Assembly: GCA_050289805.1 (NCBI GenBank)
Contig: JBNKGL010000003.1
Location: 1 to 64,000, forward strand
Source of the DNA: JAUILA01 sp050289805
GTDB lineage: Bacteria > Bacteroidota > Bacteroidia > Cytophagales > Cyclobacteriaceae
DNA length: 64,000 bases
Reading direction: 5' to 3'
Under the pieces are notes generated by a model. The model saw only the letters and a program-made list of their open reading frames with translations. It was not told where the DNA came from and did no database searches. Positions 37,422-46,870 of this stretch are shown here, piece by piece (positions within the stretch are counted from its first letter, which is position 1; the number at the start of each line of letters is the position of its first letter). A program made the position numbers and the translations under genes.

Positions 37422-38018
37422 ATGAAGAAATGGATTTACGGAGGTGCACTGCTGGTAATCGTGCTTTCGATATTGTACAATTTTATTGGCGGTATTAACC
37501 CTGCCAATTACCGGGAGGAAATCCTGGAATCGCGGGAAGATACCGACCGTTTTATGCGGTTCTCGGAGGAATCCCCCTTCATCACAGCCGGAGTTACAAT
37601 GGATTCCCTTCAGTATTATGCTCCTGACCTTACTTATCGAATCGCCGCCCGTTATGTTCCGGTGGAGAAACGTGAAATCCTGGCGTTGGGAACCAATGAT
37701 GGAAAGAAAGAAGAATACCTGACCTATGGTTATGCTGAATTCAACCTTGACGGCAACCGGGAACGGCTGCTGATCCTTGAAAATATTGATGAGGAGAAGT
37801 TATTCATCCCTTTCGGGGATGCCACCAGTGGTGAAGAAACCTATGGAGCAGGGCGCTACCTCGATGTGGAGCACGGTGGATCGGCAACGATCATCCTGGA
37901 TTTTAATAAAGCCTATAATCCGTATTGTGCCTATGTTGACAGTTACACATGTCCGTTACCGCCCCCGCAAAATCTTGTAAAAGGAGCGATCAGGGCAGGA
38001 GAAAAGAACTATCACTAA
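37422..38018 (+). CDS. DUF1684 family protein
   Basis: A 198-aa protein with an N-terminal hydrophobic anchor (5-23). The C-terminal YNPYCAYVDSYTCPLPPPQNLVKGAIRAGEK is the DUF1684 hallmark, with TYGAGRYLDVE before it. The family is widespread in Bacteroidota and Actinobacteria and has no firm function. It probably shares a transcript with radC. Confidence 0.9.
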   Translation: MKKWIYGGALLVIVLSILYNFIGGINPANYREEILESREDTDRFMRFSEESPFITAGVTMDSLQYYAPDLTYRIAARYVPVEKREILALGTNDGKKEEYLTYGYAEFNLDGNRERLLILENIDEEKLFIPFGDATSGEETYGAGRYLDVEHGGSATIILDFNKAYNPYCAYVDSYTCPLPPPQNLVKGAIRAGEKNYH

Positions 38019-38063
38019 GCTATAAATTTCGGGGACAAGCACTTCAGAAGTGGCGGAATTATG

Positions 38064-38071
38064 TAGTTTTG
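38064..38071 (+). promoter_or_regulatory. -7 box upstream of pheT
   Basis: TAGTTTTG matches TAnnTTTG, 25 nt before the ATG; the -33 position reads CTT rather than TTG. Confidence 0.45.
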
Positions 38072-38095
38072 TTAGATTAATCAAGGACATAGCAC

Positions 38096-40513
38096 ATGAA
38101 AATTTCCCTTAACTGGCTTAAGGAATATATCGAATTGGATGAAACCCCGGAAAAGATCGGTGAACGACTCACGGATACAGGTCTCGAAGTGGAATCCATT
38201 GAAAAAATTGAATCGGTAAAAGGCGGACTTCAGGGCCTTGTAATTGGCGAAGTACTGAGCTGTGAGGCACACGAAAACGCAGACAGGCTGAAGGTGACCA
38301 CGGTGGATATTGGAGAAGATGAGCCGGCACAAATTGTATGTGGAGCACCCAATGTTGAGGCAGGACAGAAGGTAGTGGTCGCAACGGTGGGCACCATGCT
38401 GTACCCAAAGAATGGAGATCCGTTTGAGATCAGGAAAGCAAAAATCAGGGGTGTAGCTTCTGCGGGAATGATTTGTGCCGAGGACGAAATAGGACTTGGT
38501 GAAGGTCATGATGGCATCATGGTTCTTTCAACGAACCTGGATAATGGTACACCCGCTGCTGAATATTTTAACCTGCAGGATGATCATGTGATCGAAATCG
38601 GACTTACCCCGAACAGGGCGGATGCCGCCTCCCACATTGGTGTGGCGAGAGATCTGAAAGCTGTGTTGCATAAAGATGTTCAATGGCCGGACGTGAGTGG
38701 GTTCAATGACAAACCCGGCAGTTCACCGATCTCAGTTGACGTGAGAAATCCCGAGGCATGCCCAAGATATTCAGGCCTCACACTCGAAAATATATCGGTA
38801 GGTCCGTCACCTGAATGGCTTCAGACAAGACTTCGGTCCATTGGCCTGACCCCGATCAATAATATTGTAGACATCACAAATTTCGTGCTGCATGAGACCG
38901 GGCAGCCCATGCATGCCTTTGACGCGGATAAGATCACCGGTCAAAAAGTAATCGTGCAGAACCTTCCGGACGGAAGTACATTTACCACGCTCGATGAGAA
39001 AGAAAGAAAGCTCCGGGAAGGAGACCTGATGATCTGTGATGGTGACAGCAATGGTATGTGTATTGCCGGGGTATTTGGCGGCATCAGTTCAGGTGTAAAG
39101 GATTCTACCAAACGAATTTTCCTGGAGAGTGCCTATTTCTCAGCTGATTATATTCGAAAAACAGCACAACACCATAAGCTAAAAACGGATGCATCCTTCA
39201 GGTATGAGCGGGGAACAGATCCCGAGATCACCATATTTGCTTTGAAGCGGGCAGCGCTGTTAATGCAGGAAATTGCAGGAGCCACGGTTGCTTCGGAGAT
39301 CATAGATATTTATCCGGAAAAAATTGAGCCCCTCCAGATAGAGGTAAGTTATGCCCACATCGACAGACTCATCGGAATTCCCATTCCCCGTCCAACTGTC
39401 GAAACGATCCTGAAACATTTGGATATTGAAATGACCGATGTGACAGATGATGATTTTAAAGCTGTGGTCCCTCCATACCGTGTTGATGTAACAAGGGAAG
39501 CCGATGTGATTGAGGAAATACTCCGAATCTATGGTTTTAACCAGGTTCCGCTGCCAAAAAGTCTGTCCAGCGATTACCTGGCAGAATTCGAAGAAAAAAG
39601 TCCGGACAAGCTTCAGCGTACCATCAGTGAATTACTCGTATCGAACGGTTTTTTCGAAATCATTACAAATTCTCTGACCAAGCCTGCCTATGCAAGTGAA
39701 TTTGGCATTGCCGATCCGGCAGCAAATGTGGAAATATTAAATAAGCTGAGTGAAGACCTGGGTGTGATGCGGCAATCGTTACTCTTCAGCATGCTGGAAG
39801 TTGCACAATATAACATCAGCCATAAGCAGACTGAATTGCGAATATTTGAATTCGGAAAGGAATATCAGAAAAAAGACAGCGGCTACAACGAGCGACAACG
39901 CCTGGGATTGATATTTTCGGGAAAATTTCTGGAGGAAAACTGGCAAAAGACGGACAGGGATGTTCATTTTCATGATCTTTCCGGAATTGTTCATCTACTT
40001 TTAAGCCGCATCCTGAATATGCAGTTGAAACAGGATGTGGTAAGCGACCCGCGATTTGCCTATACCCTGTCGCTGCAGGTGAGAAATCGTGAAGTGGCAC
40101 GACTTGGAATGATTAATCCCAACATTTCAAGAAAGTTTGGAATTCGCCAAAAGATTTATTTTGCAGACATTGATTGGGATCAGATTATCAAATTTTCAAA
40201 TAATAGTATTATATTCAAAGAAGTTCCAAAATTCCCTGAAGTACGAAGGGATTTATCGCTGGTAATCAGCAAGAATATATCTTTCGAGGAAATTAGAATG
40301 CTTGCGTTAAAGAATGAATCTAAAATCCTGAAGGATGTGCGTATGTTTGATGTCTATGAAGGTGATAAAATCGAGAAAGGGAAAAAGGCCTATGCGATAA
40401 CCTTCACACTACAGGATCGTAATCGCACGTTGGATGACAAAGTGATTGATAAAACTATGAACAGGTTGATGAGTGCTTTTGAAACCGAATTAAATGCTCT
40501 AATCCGAAAATAA
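38096..40513 (+). CDS. pheT: Phenylalanine-tRNA ligase beta subunit
   Basis: An 805-aa protein beginning MKISLNWLKEYIELDETPEKI. The tRNA-binding OB domain is at about 40-150 (CEAHENADRLKVTTVDIG), B3/B4 follows (AVLHKDVQWPD and VDITNFVLHETGQPMHAFDADKI), B5 near 405-470, and the FDX-ACB domain at about 712-805 (FPEVRRDLSLVISKNISFEEI). Pairs with PheS, which is not in this window. First in the run pheT, ZapB-like, zapA, rny. Confidence 0.97.
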   Translation: MKISLNWLKEYIELDETPEKIGERLTDTGLEVESIEKIESVKGGLQGLVIGEVLSCEAHENADRLKVTTVDIGEDEPAQIVCGAPNVEAGQKVVVATVGTMLYPKNGDPFEIRKAKIRGVASAGMICAEDEIGLGEGHDGIMVLSTNLDNGTPAAEYFNLQDDHVIEIGLTPNRADAASHIGVARDLKAVLHKDVQWPDVSGFNDKPGSSPISVDVRNPEACPRYSGLTLENISVGPSPEWLQTRLRSIGLTPINNIVDITNFVLHETGQPMHAFDADKITGQKVIVQNLPDGSTFTTLDEKERKLREGDLMICDGDSNGMCIAGVFGGISSGVKDSTKRIFLESAYFSADYIRKTAQHHKLKTDASFRYERGTDPEITIFALKRAALLMQEIAGATVASEIIDIYPEKIEPLQIEVSYAHIDRLIGIPIPRPTVETILKHLDIEMTDVTDDDFKAVVPPYRVDVTREADVIEEILRIYGFNQVPLPKSLSSDYLAEFEEKSPDKLQRTISELLVSNGFFEIITNSLTKPAYASEFGIADPAANVEILNKLSEDLGVMRQSLLFSMLEVAQYNISHKQTELRIFEFGKEYQKKDSGYNERQRLGLIFSGKFLEENWQKTDRDVHFHDLSGIVHLLLSRILNMQLKQDVVSDPRFAYTLSLQVRNREVARLGMINPNISRKFGIRQKIYFADIDWDQIIKFSNNSIIFKEVPKFPEVRRDLSLVISKNISFEEIRMLALKNESKILKDVRMFDVYEGDKIEKGKKAYAITFTLQDRNRTLDDKVIDKTMNRLMSAFETELNALIRK

Positions 40514-40514
40514 A

Positions 40515-40808
40515 ATGAATAACGATCTGCTTCGAAATGAATTTTCCTCACTGGAGAGAAAAGTATCCCTTTTACTAAATGAACATAAAAAACTACGTTC
40601 AGAACTGGCAAATGTTCAGGCGGAAAACGAAGGTCTGAGAGAGGAGCTGAAGCAACGAGACGAGCAGATTACCGGCTTTCAAAATAAGTTTAAAATTAGT
40701 AAGATTGTAAATAGCATAGATACAGAAGGGCACGATACTTCTGAGCTGAAAAGAAAGATTGATGAATATATAAAAGAGATCGATAAATGCATTGCGCATA
40801 TTAGTTAA
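40515..40808 (+). CDS. Short coiled-coil protein (ZapB-like position)
   Basis: A 97-aa protein that is nearly all coiled coil: heptads through RNEFSSLERKVSLLLNEHKKLRSELANVQAENEGLREELKQRD. It starts 1 nt after the pheT stop and ends 5 nt before zapA, so it is translated with both. Its shape and place suggest a ZapA-partner like ZapB at the division ring; this is inference, as coiled coils carry little family signal. Confidence 0.8.
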   Translation: MNNDLLRNEFSSLERKVSLLLNEHKKLRSELANVQAENEGLREELKQRDEQITGFQNKFKISKIVNSIDTEGHDTSELKRKIDEYIKEIDKCIAHIS

Positions 40809-40813
40809 AGCGT

Positions 40814-41098
40814 ATGGACGAACTTTCAATTAAAATAAAAATTGCGGACCGGGAATATCCAATGAAGGTGAGACCCGAAGATGAGGAGCGGGTCCGCAAA
40901 GCAGGAAAAAGTATCAATGAAAGATTGCGTAACTACCGCGAGCGCTTTGGTATCGATGATAAACAGGATCTGTTATCCATGGTTGCTTTTGATTGCCTTA
41001 TAGAAAAGATGGAAGCTGAAGAGAAGAGTTATGGGGCAGATGAGAGCGTTCTGGAGAAAATCAATGATCTGAATAATCGTATCAGTCAGGCACTCTGA
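40814..41098 (+). CDS. zapA: Cell division protein ZapA
   Basis: A 94-aa protein starting MDELSIKIKIADREYPMKV, with the ZapA N-terminal beta region followed by long helices (DKQDLLSMVAFDCLIEKMEAEEKSYG). ZapA cross-links FtsZ filaments. It is followed by a 115-nt structured stretch and then rny. Confidence 0.9.
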   Translation: MDELSIKIKIADREYPMKVRPEDEERVRKAGKSINERLRNYRERFGIDDKQDLLSMVAFDCLIEKMEAEEKSYGADESVLEKINDLNNRISQAL

Positions 41099-41213
41099 CC
41101 GATACAACATACTTTCCTTCCTTTTAGCGGATGTATAATGCCGCAATCTGTATCGTTGCAGGTACAGCCAGGTAAAACGTACCCGGCCGGGGCCGTTTTC
41201 TAAACCTAACAAC
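41099..41213 (+). ncRNA. Structured RNA candidate between zapA and rny
   Basis: A 115-nt gap with several nested pairings: CGATACA (41100-41106) with TGTATCG (41149-41155), inside it GCGG (41127-41130) with CCGC (41141-41144), then GGTAC (41161-41165) with GTACC (41179-41183), and a self-complementary CCCGGCCGGG. There is no long T run, so transcription may read into rny. In many bacteria the 6S RNA gene lies next to zapA, so a short 6S-like RNA is one option; a leader structure controlling rny is another. Neither is proven. Confidence 0.4.
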
Positions 41214-42779
41214 ATGATGGATATACTATATATGATCGTCACCGGAGTGGTATTTCTGGTGATTGGCATCCTTGTAGGCCGTGCGCTGAAGGGCAAGGCC
41301 AATAGGGAAAAGGAACAGGAGATTGAAGAGAAAGGCCGGACTATCATCAAAGAGGCAGAGATTGCAGCGGAGAACATCAAGAAAGACCGGATCCTGGAAG
41401 CCAAGGAGAAATATCTGAAACTGAAGAGTGAATTTGAAGAAGAAGTTTCCAGGAAAAAACAATTGCTCATTACCAATGAAAATAAGCTGAAACAAAAGGA
41501 TCAGCATCTGAGCAAAGAATTTGAAAAACTGAAAAAGGGTCGCATTGAGGTTGATGAATTAAGAGAACAGCTCAATGGGCAAATTGAAGTTATCAACCTG
41601 AAGAAGGCAGAGATCGAGAAATTCAATCAGCAAAAAATTAATATGCTGGAGAAGATCTCAAATCTCACCGCGGAAGAAGCCCGAGAAAAATTAATGGAAG
41701 CATTGCAGGATGAGGCAAGAACAAAGGCCTCCTCCACTATCAAGGATATCCTTGAAGAAGCAAAACTCACAGCGACGAAGGATGCGAAAAAGATAGTCCT
41801 GGAAACCATTCAGCGTACTGCCACCGAGCATGCCATTGAAAATTGCGTTTCGATTTTTAACATCGAAAGTGACGACATCAAAGGAAAGATAATCGGAAGA
41901 GAGGGCCGCAATATTCGTGCGCTCGAAGCCGCTACCGGTGTTGAAATCATAGTAGATGATACGCCGGAAGCGATAATCATTTCCGGGTTTGATCCGGTTC
42001 GCCGGGAGATTGCACGCCTGTCTTTGCACCGTCTGGTGCAGGACGGCCGAATTCACCCTGCCAGAATTGAGGAGATTGTCGCCAAGACAAGAAAAAATAT
42101 CGAGGAGGAAATTGTTGAGATTGGTGAACGTACTGTCATTGACCTGGGAATCCACGGGCTGCATCCTGAACTGATCAAGATGGTTGGACGTATGCGTTTC
42201 AGGTCCTCTTATGGACAAAACCTGTTACAACACTCCAGGGAAGTTGCCAATCTTTGCGCAACCATGGCGTCGGAGCTGGGTCTCAATCCAAAGCAGGCGA
42301 AGCGTGCCGGACTCCTTCATGACATCGGCAAAGTCTGGCCTGAAGAGCCGGAGAAACCTCACGCGATCCTGGGAATGGAACTTGCGCAGAAATATAAGGA
42401 GCACCCTGTGGTTTGTAATGCGATAGGGGCGCACCACGATGAAATTGAAATGACCACACTCATCTCACCGATTGTTCAGGCATGTGATGCAATTTCCGGC
42501 GCACGTCCCGGAGCGCGACGCGAGGTAATGGAGAGTTATATAAAGCGTCTGAAGGAGCTTGAAGCACTGGCGATCAGCTTTGATGGTGTACATAAGTGTT
42601 ATGCTATCCAGGCAGGCCGCGAACTCAGGGTTATGGTAGATGCTGATAATGTTTCTGATGAACGCGCTGGTCAGCTGTCGTTTGAAATTTCCCAAAAAAT
42701 TGAAAAGGATATGCAGTATCCCGGGCAGATCAAGGTTACCGTAATCCGTGAGATGCGTTCGGTATCCTATGCGAAGTAA
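41214..42779 (+). CDS. rny: Ribonuclease Y
   Basis: A 521-aa membrane-anchored endoribonuclease for mRNA turnover. Order: N-terminal membrane helix (about 3-20), long coiled coil (about 25-190), KH domain (IIGREGRNIRALEAATGVEII), HD domain (LLQHSREVANL, AGLLHDIGK, IGAHHDEIEM) and a C-terminal tail ending IREMRSVSYAK. Terminator directly after. Confidence 0.96.
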   Translation: MMDILYMIVTGVVFLVIGILVGRALKGKANREKEQEIEEKGRTIIKEAEIAAENIKKDRILEAKEKYLKLKSEFEEEVSRKKQLLITNENKLKQKDQHLSKEFEKLKKGRIEVDELREQLNGQIEVINLKKAEIEKFNQQKINMLEKISNLTAEEAREKLMEALQDEARTKASSTIKDILEEAKLTATKDAKKIVLETIQRTATEHAIENCVSIFNIESDDIKGKIIGREGRNIRALEAATGVEIIVDDTPEAIIISGFDPVRREIARLSLHRLVQDGRIHPARIEEIVAKTRKNIEEEIVEIGERTVIDLGIHGLHPELIKMVGRMRFRSSYGQNLLQHSREVANLCATMASELGLNPKQAKRAGLLHDIGKVWPEEPEKPHAILGMELAQKYKEHPVVCNAIGAHHDEIEMTTLISPIVQACDAISGARPGARREVMESYIKRLKELEALAISFDGVHKCYAIQAGRELRVMVDADNVSDERAGQLSFEISQKIEKDMQYPGQIKVTVIREMRSVSYAK

Positions 42780-42797
42780 TTGTGATTATCTCAATGT

Positions 42798-42827
42798 AAA
42801 AAGGACCTTTATAGAGGTCCTTTTTTT
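42798..42827 (+). terminator. Terminator of the pheT-rny run
   Basis: AGGACCT (42802-42808) pairs with AGGTCCT (42815-42821), followed by seven T; A run on the 5' side. It lies 20 nt after the rny stop. Confidence 0.88.
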
Positions 42828-42919
42828 ATTTTATACAATTGGTTTCAGCTGTCCGTAACAACAATTATTTTTCCCCACAATAAGGGGTTTGGGGTGGCAT
42901 GAATTTTAAGAGTATCAAA

Positions 42920-43855
42920 TCATTCGAGTTTGAACACAATGGGGACGACTACCTTCTGGCTTACCGGAATTCCACGGTGCAGCGCCGGTTCCCACATCCC
43001 CATTTTCCCGAGTACCCTGAGTGCTGCCCGGTCAAGATCTGGAACAACGGATCTCACGACCTTTAAATCCCGCGGATTACCGTCTTTATCAACCATAAAT
43101 TCAACAAAGACTTTCCCCTCATATCCGTTGGCAATGGCTTCTTGCGGATATACCATTTTCCGATAAATCATCTCATATAAACTGGAATTTCCACCTTTAT
43201 ACTCCGTGGATTTAAATATCACTGAATATTCGATTTCTGATCCGTCTTCAAGAAAGGATTTGCCATTTATGAATTCGCCATCCGTATAGGATTCTTCATA
43301 GACCTTTCTTCCATCTTCGAATCCTGTCCAGACCTGATCTTTCTTACCTCCTTTAACCTGGCCATTGTGTATAGTTTCCTGGGTATAATAATAGTATAAT
43401 CCATCCCCGTCGACCACGGAATGCAAACCTGTGCTATCATAAAATTGAAGAATTAAGTCATCCTTTTCTACCCATTCAATTTCAGATTTCGGAGAACCAT
43501 CGGCATACCACTCCTTCCATAATCCTACTTTCAAATCGTCGTGATAGTTTCCCTCCGAAATAAGCTGACCACCGGAATCAAACGTCTGCTCTTTTCCCTC
43601 TCGGGTGCCTCTAAACTTTTTCTTGTAACCAGCAGATTTATAGAGCTGCCCGGAAATATATTGAATGTAATAAACCGAAACGATATCTTCCCCTATCGAA
43701 TATTGCTCAACCCGATCAGGATTATAAAAGTACTCAGCACTTGTCGAATCATCCATCTGATTCAAATCCTTATCCAGCCAAACCGAACCCTGACAAAATC
43801 CATAAAGGGGGCATAAAATAAATATACCCACAAGACATAACTTCATATAAATCAA
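42920..43855 (-). CDS. TonB-like energy transducer with MORN-type repeats
   Basis: A 311-aa protein with a signal-like N-terminus (1-22). The middle has MORN-type repeats (ISEGNYHDDLKVGLWKEWYADGSPKSE). The C-terminal ~90 residues are a TonB C-terminal domain (IANGYEGKVFVEFMVDKDGNPRDLKVV, then RALGxx-type LRVLGKMGMWEPALHRGIPV). A membrane anchor and proline-rich span typical of TonB are missing, so it may be a periplasmic relative rather than a true transducer. Confidence 0.82.
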   Translation of the reverse strand: MIYMKLCLVGIFILCPLYGFCQGSVWLDKDLNQMDDSTSAEYFYNPDRVEQYSIGEDIVSVYYIQYISGQLYKSAGYKKKFRGTREGKEQTFDSGGQLISEGNYHDDLKVGLWKEWYADGSPKSEIEWVEKDDLILQFYDSTGLHSVVDGDGLYYYYTQETIHNGQVKGGKKDQVWTGFEDGRKVYEESYTDGEFINGKSFLEDGSEIEYSVIFKSTEYKGGNSSLYEMIYRKMVYPQEAIANGYEGKVFVEFMVDKDGNPRDLKVVRSVVPDLDRAALRVLGKMGMWEPALHRGIPVSQKVVVPIVFKLE

Positions 43856-43911
43856 TTAATAAATGCCTGCAATTATAATTATTGGCATCCTAAGAAGGAA
43901 ATGTTTCATGG

Positions 43912-45654
43912 CTAAAATCCCCAGTTAGCTAGGCGATTGTTGGAGGGCGCGGTCGCCTTCAATCTTTCCCTGATCTTTGGAAGATACATGGTATTATACC
44001 GAAGCCGGCTGATGTAATTGGGATTTTCCTGATCTCCATTCCAGCAATGTTCCTGTCCGTCCCCGTAATCCACTTCACCACCGTAATATGGGTTAGTAGT
44101 ACTTTCCAGAAATTGCTCGGTAAGTACCACGGCATTATTGAGGTAATAGTTATCCATATCACCGCAATAGATATGGATCTTCCCTTTCCATTTTTCGCCG
44201 TTCTCCTCCCAGTCCCTTTCCATGATGAACCGAAGATCATAGTTTTCCTTCCAGTATTCAGCAACCTCATGATCAATCTTACCGGTTATCTTATCCCAAA
44301 TTGGCTGTGGGTATCCGTCCTCGCCCATGGGAGAATAAACTGCCTGCCAGATGTCCCATTGGTCACCCGAACGGCTGTTGCTGCCGAGCGCAAGTTCACG
44401 CTGGTTCGCCCTGGCAATCGTTGTACTCACATGGCCCTTATTGTCCCTGTGACCCGGTCGGGCAATCTTCATGAATTCTCCCTCATCATAATAGGCATTA
44501 TCATCTTCGTATATATTTACAACAGTGTAAGCCCGAAAATCTATGGGATCCGGACAGGCCGCAAAACATCCATTGTACTCGTCAGGATACATGACCTGTA
44601 CCGCCAATGCTTCCCAGCCACCTGTGGAACCTCCATAGAGGAATCGGCCCCAGCCTTCCCCCACTCCATTGAACATCTTCTCCACATGCGGAATTAACTC
44701 ATAGGTTATAGCATCTCCGTAAGGTCCTAAATTTGCCGAATTCACGGCATAGCTGTCATCATAGTATGGATTCTGATGTTGTATTTCAAGAACGATAAAC
44801 CTGGGGAAATCCGGACTCACCCAGCGCTGATAGAAATCATAGGCTTCCTTTTGCTGAATATATGCATAGCCCGTGATTCCAAACCGTTCGTTGTAGATAT
44901 CATCATTAGGATCTGCGGTAGGAGGCTCGGTTCTGAAGCCTCCGATTGTAGCGGGAAAATGTCCATGAAAAATCATTACCGGATACCTGGTATTGCCGGA
45001 AGGATCATAATCGTGGGGTACGAGTACATTCGCCTGCAAATACATATCCCGCCCCCAGAACTCACTCAGCATATCAGATTTAAGCCGTACATGTTTGATG
45101 TATTCACTGTCGGCGACAGGTTCAATGGGCGGAATTTCTTCCGATAGTGAAATCGTGGATTGTAAATTATCTGATAATTCGACCAATGCCGGAACACTGT
45201 ACAGATTCTTGGGTGAGCGATTCCAATGCTGCCCTTCTCCCTGATCCATCGGCAGCAGGACTGTCTTTCCCGGAGCAAGATTAAATGTATCATATTTATG
45301 GAGTACGGCCTGAACTGTATAGGTGCCGGCAGGAAAATCACTGAACTTCTCAATGGGATAGCCATAGGCATTGTCATCCAGCATGATAGCATCCCCTGGT
45401 TGCCAGTCATGTACATCCACACCAAATATTTGAGCGGTCTTTGCATCATCACGAACCTGAAACCTGGGTTCGTTCTCATCGCTGGTGGCAAAAATCACAA
45501 GTAACCGCCCGTCAAATCCATTAGGGGTGGCCAGTGCATTGTTATAGGTAATACTGATTTCAGCAAATTTTGCATCGCCGGATTTTTTATCCTGCTGACA
45601 GCCCAGCAGAAACATGAGGATGATCAAGGAAATAATGGCTCTGATCTGGTTCAT
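43912..45654 (-). CDS. Lipoprotein with alpha/beta-hydrolase (putative esterase) domain
   Basis: A 580-aa lipoprotein (lipobox FLLGC, Cys19). Residues about 30-180 form a beta-rich N-terminal domain; about 200-570 is an esterase-type hydrolase with VMIFHGHFP as oxyanion region, nucleophile S343 in YGGSTGGWEA, and a likely catalytic His in GQEHCWNGD. Many polar and aromatic loop insertions. Substrate unknown. Confidence 0.85.
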   Translation of the reverse strand: MNQIRAIISLIILMFLLGCQQDKKSGDAKFAEISITYNNALATPNGFDGRLLVIFATSDENEPRFQVRDDAKTAQIFGVDVHDWQPGDAIMLDDNAYGYPIEKFSDFPAGTYTVQAVLHKYDTFNLAPGKTVLLPMDQGEGQHWNRSPKNLYSVPALVELSDNLQSTISLSEEIPPIEPVADSEYIKHVRLKSDMLSEFWGRDMYLQANVLVPHDYDPSGNTRYPVMIFHGHFPATIGGFRTEPPTADPNDDIYNERFGITGYAYIQQKEAYDFYQRWVSPDFPRFIVLEIQHQNPYYDDSYAVNSANLGPYGDAITYELIPHVEKMFNGVGEGWGRFLYGGSTGGWEALAVQVMYPDEYNGCFAACPDPIDFRAYTVVNIYEDDNAYYDEGEFMKIARPGHRDNKGHVSTTIARANQRELALGSNSRSGDQWDIWQAVYSPMGEDGYPQPIWDKITGKIDHEVAEYWKENYDLRFIMERDWEENGEKWKGKIHIYCGDMDNYYLNNAVVLTEQFLESTTNPYYGGEVDYGDGQEHCWNGDQENPNYISRLRYNTMYLPKIRERLKATAPSNNRLANWGF

Positions 45655-45822
45655 ATTGAGTGGTAATTAGTGTAATTCAAGATACTACTTTTTCATTAAC
45701 CTGAGATATTTTACTAAATTGTCAGAAATCTTCAGCCTCTGAAAACCAAAACTAAATTGCCTGGAAAAGTCTGATTTTGAATCTGCGAAGAATATCAAAA
45801 TCATTCACAAAACTTTTCCAAC

Positions 45823-46362
45823 ATGAAAAATCTCTTAACACAACGATTGAGGATAATCCCTCTTTCGAAGGAACAATTATACCTTCTTCATTCTGAAAAT
45901 CGTGAGCAAGTCTTGAATGAACTTCGGCTCGTACATTCAGAATTAAGAATTTCTGCAGGACAGCCATTTCTCAGGGAACTGAAGGATGCATACCCGCACA
46001 TTTGTGAAACAATAGAAAAAAACCCGGGATATTTTGAATTCTGTACACATTGGTGGATTATCCACCGGGCAGAAAATAAATGTATTGGAGGGATTGGTTT
46101 TGCCGGCCCTGCAGATGCAGAGGGACAGGTAATGATCGGGTATTATGTGGATATGCGCTACGAGAATCAAGGTTTTGCTACTGAGGCCTTACAATCAATG
46201 ATTGATTTTGCCTTTCAGGAAAAGGAGATCAAAGCAATCATTGCTGATACGCTTGAAGATGGAAGGGCATCCCAAAAGGTACTGCTCAAAAACGGTTTCA
46301 GGGAGTTCGGTAAAACTGTGGAAGGATTGCGGTTTAAACTTGAATATCAGTTAAATAACTGA
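45823..46362 (+). CDS. GNAT family acetyltransferase (RimJ/RimL type)
   Basis: A 179-aa protein with TQRLRIIPLSKEQL at the start, NKCIGGIGFAGPADAEGQVMIGYYVDMRYENQGFATEAL as the acetyl-CoA motif A (QGFATEA), and ASQKVLLKNGFREFG near the end. Moves an acetyl group to an amine; the target is not clear. Its 3' end overlaps the convergent GreA-like gene by 12 nt. Confidence 0.9.
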   Translation: MKNLLTQRLRIIPLSKEQLYLLHSENREQVLNELRLVHSELRISAGQPFLRELKDAYPHICETIEKNPGYFEFCTHWWIIHRAENKCIGGIGFAGPADAEGQVMIGYYVDMRYENQGFATEALQSMIDFAFQEKEIKAIIADTLEDGRASQKVLLKNGFREFGKTVEGLRFKLEYQLNN

Positions 46363-46809
46363 TTGAATTTCATACTTCCTTCCGTTCAGTTCGAATTTAT
46401 CTCCGTTTTTCTTCCCAAGTAATTGCTGTCCAACAGGCGACGACAGGGCTACGGCAAAATAGTCTTTATCATCCACGGAGATTTTGCCTGCACCAATGGC
46501 AAGGTAGTAACTGCCGAGATTTGTGACGACCAGGCTTCCGGCCTGGGCGTCATCGGTATGCTTGGCAGGTCTGATCATTCGGATATCATCAAACAAACGC
46601 TGGGCTTCCTTGAGCTGAATCACCTGGTTCTCAATTTCAATTTGCATCATGGCGCGCCCCGTCTCGTATTTATCGCCGGTACTATTCTTGGTTTCCTCGT
46701 CTGCGGCTTCTTTTGCCGACATAATAGCCTGCTGAATTGTATCGATGCGACGATTCACATAGGCGATACATTCTTCGTACAAGGTTTGCTTTATTTGGGT
46801 TAACTCCAT
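46351..46809 (-). CDS. GreA/GreB-like transcription factor
   Basis: A 152-aa protein: N-terminal coiled coil with an acidic tip (AADEETKNSTGDKYETGRAMMQ) and a C-terminal FKBP-like domain (AGSLVVTNLGSYYLAIGAG, SSPVGQQLLGKKNGDKF). This is the GreA/GreB plan, shortened and Bacteroidota-specific. Such proteins are sometimes mislabelled 3-oxoacyl-ACP synthase; there is no thiolase fold here. It probably enters the RNA polymerase secondary channel. Confidence 0.8.
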   Translation of the reverse strand: MELTQIKQTLYEECIAYVNRRIDTIQQAIMSAKEAADEETKNSTGDKYETGRAMMQIEIENQVIQLKEAQRLFDDIRMIRPAKHTDDAQAGSLVVTNLGSYYLAIGAGKISVDDKDYFAVALSSPVGQQLLGKKNGDKFELNGRKYEIQSVI

Positions 46810-46870
46810 GACTTTGAAAAATTAACACGAAGTTAGATGCAACTTTCTAAAAAGTGATGCCTTGAAGAAA

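Noticed and set aside
42868..42895. CCCC-AATAA-GGGG hairpin after rny as a second terminator
   Set aside because: No T run on the 3' side on either strand, and a full terminator lies just upstream at 42798-42827.
46351..46809. 3-oxoacyl-ACP synthase, a label often given to this family
   Set aside because: The protein is 152 aa with a coiled coil and an FKBP-like C-terminus; no ketosynthase motif is present.
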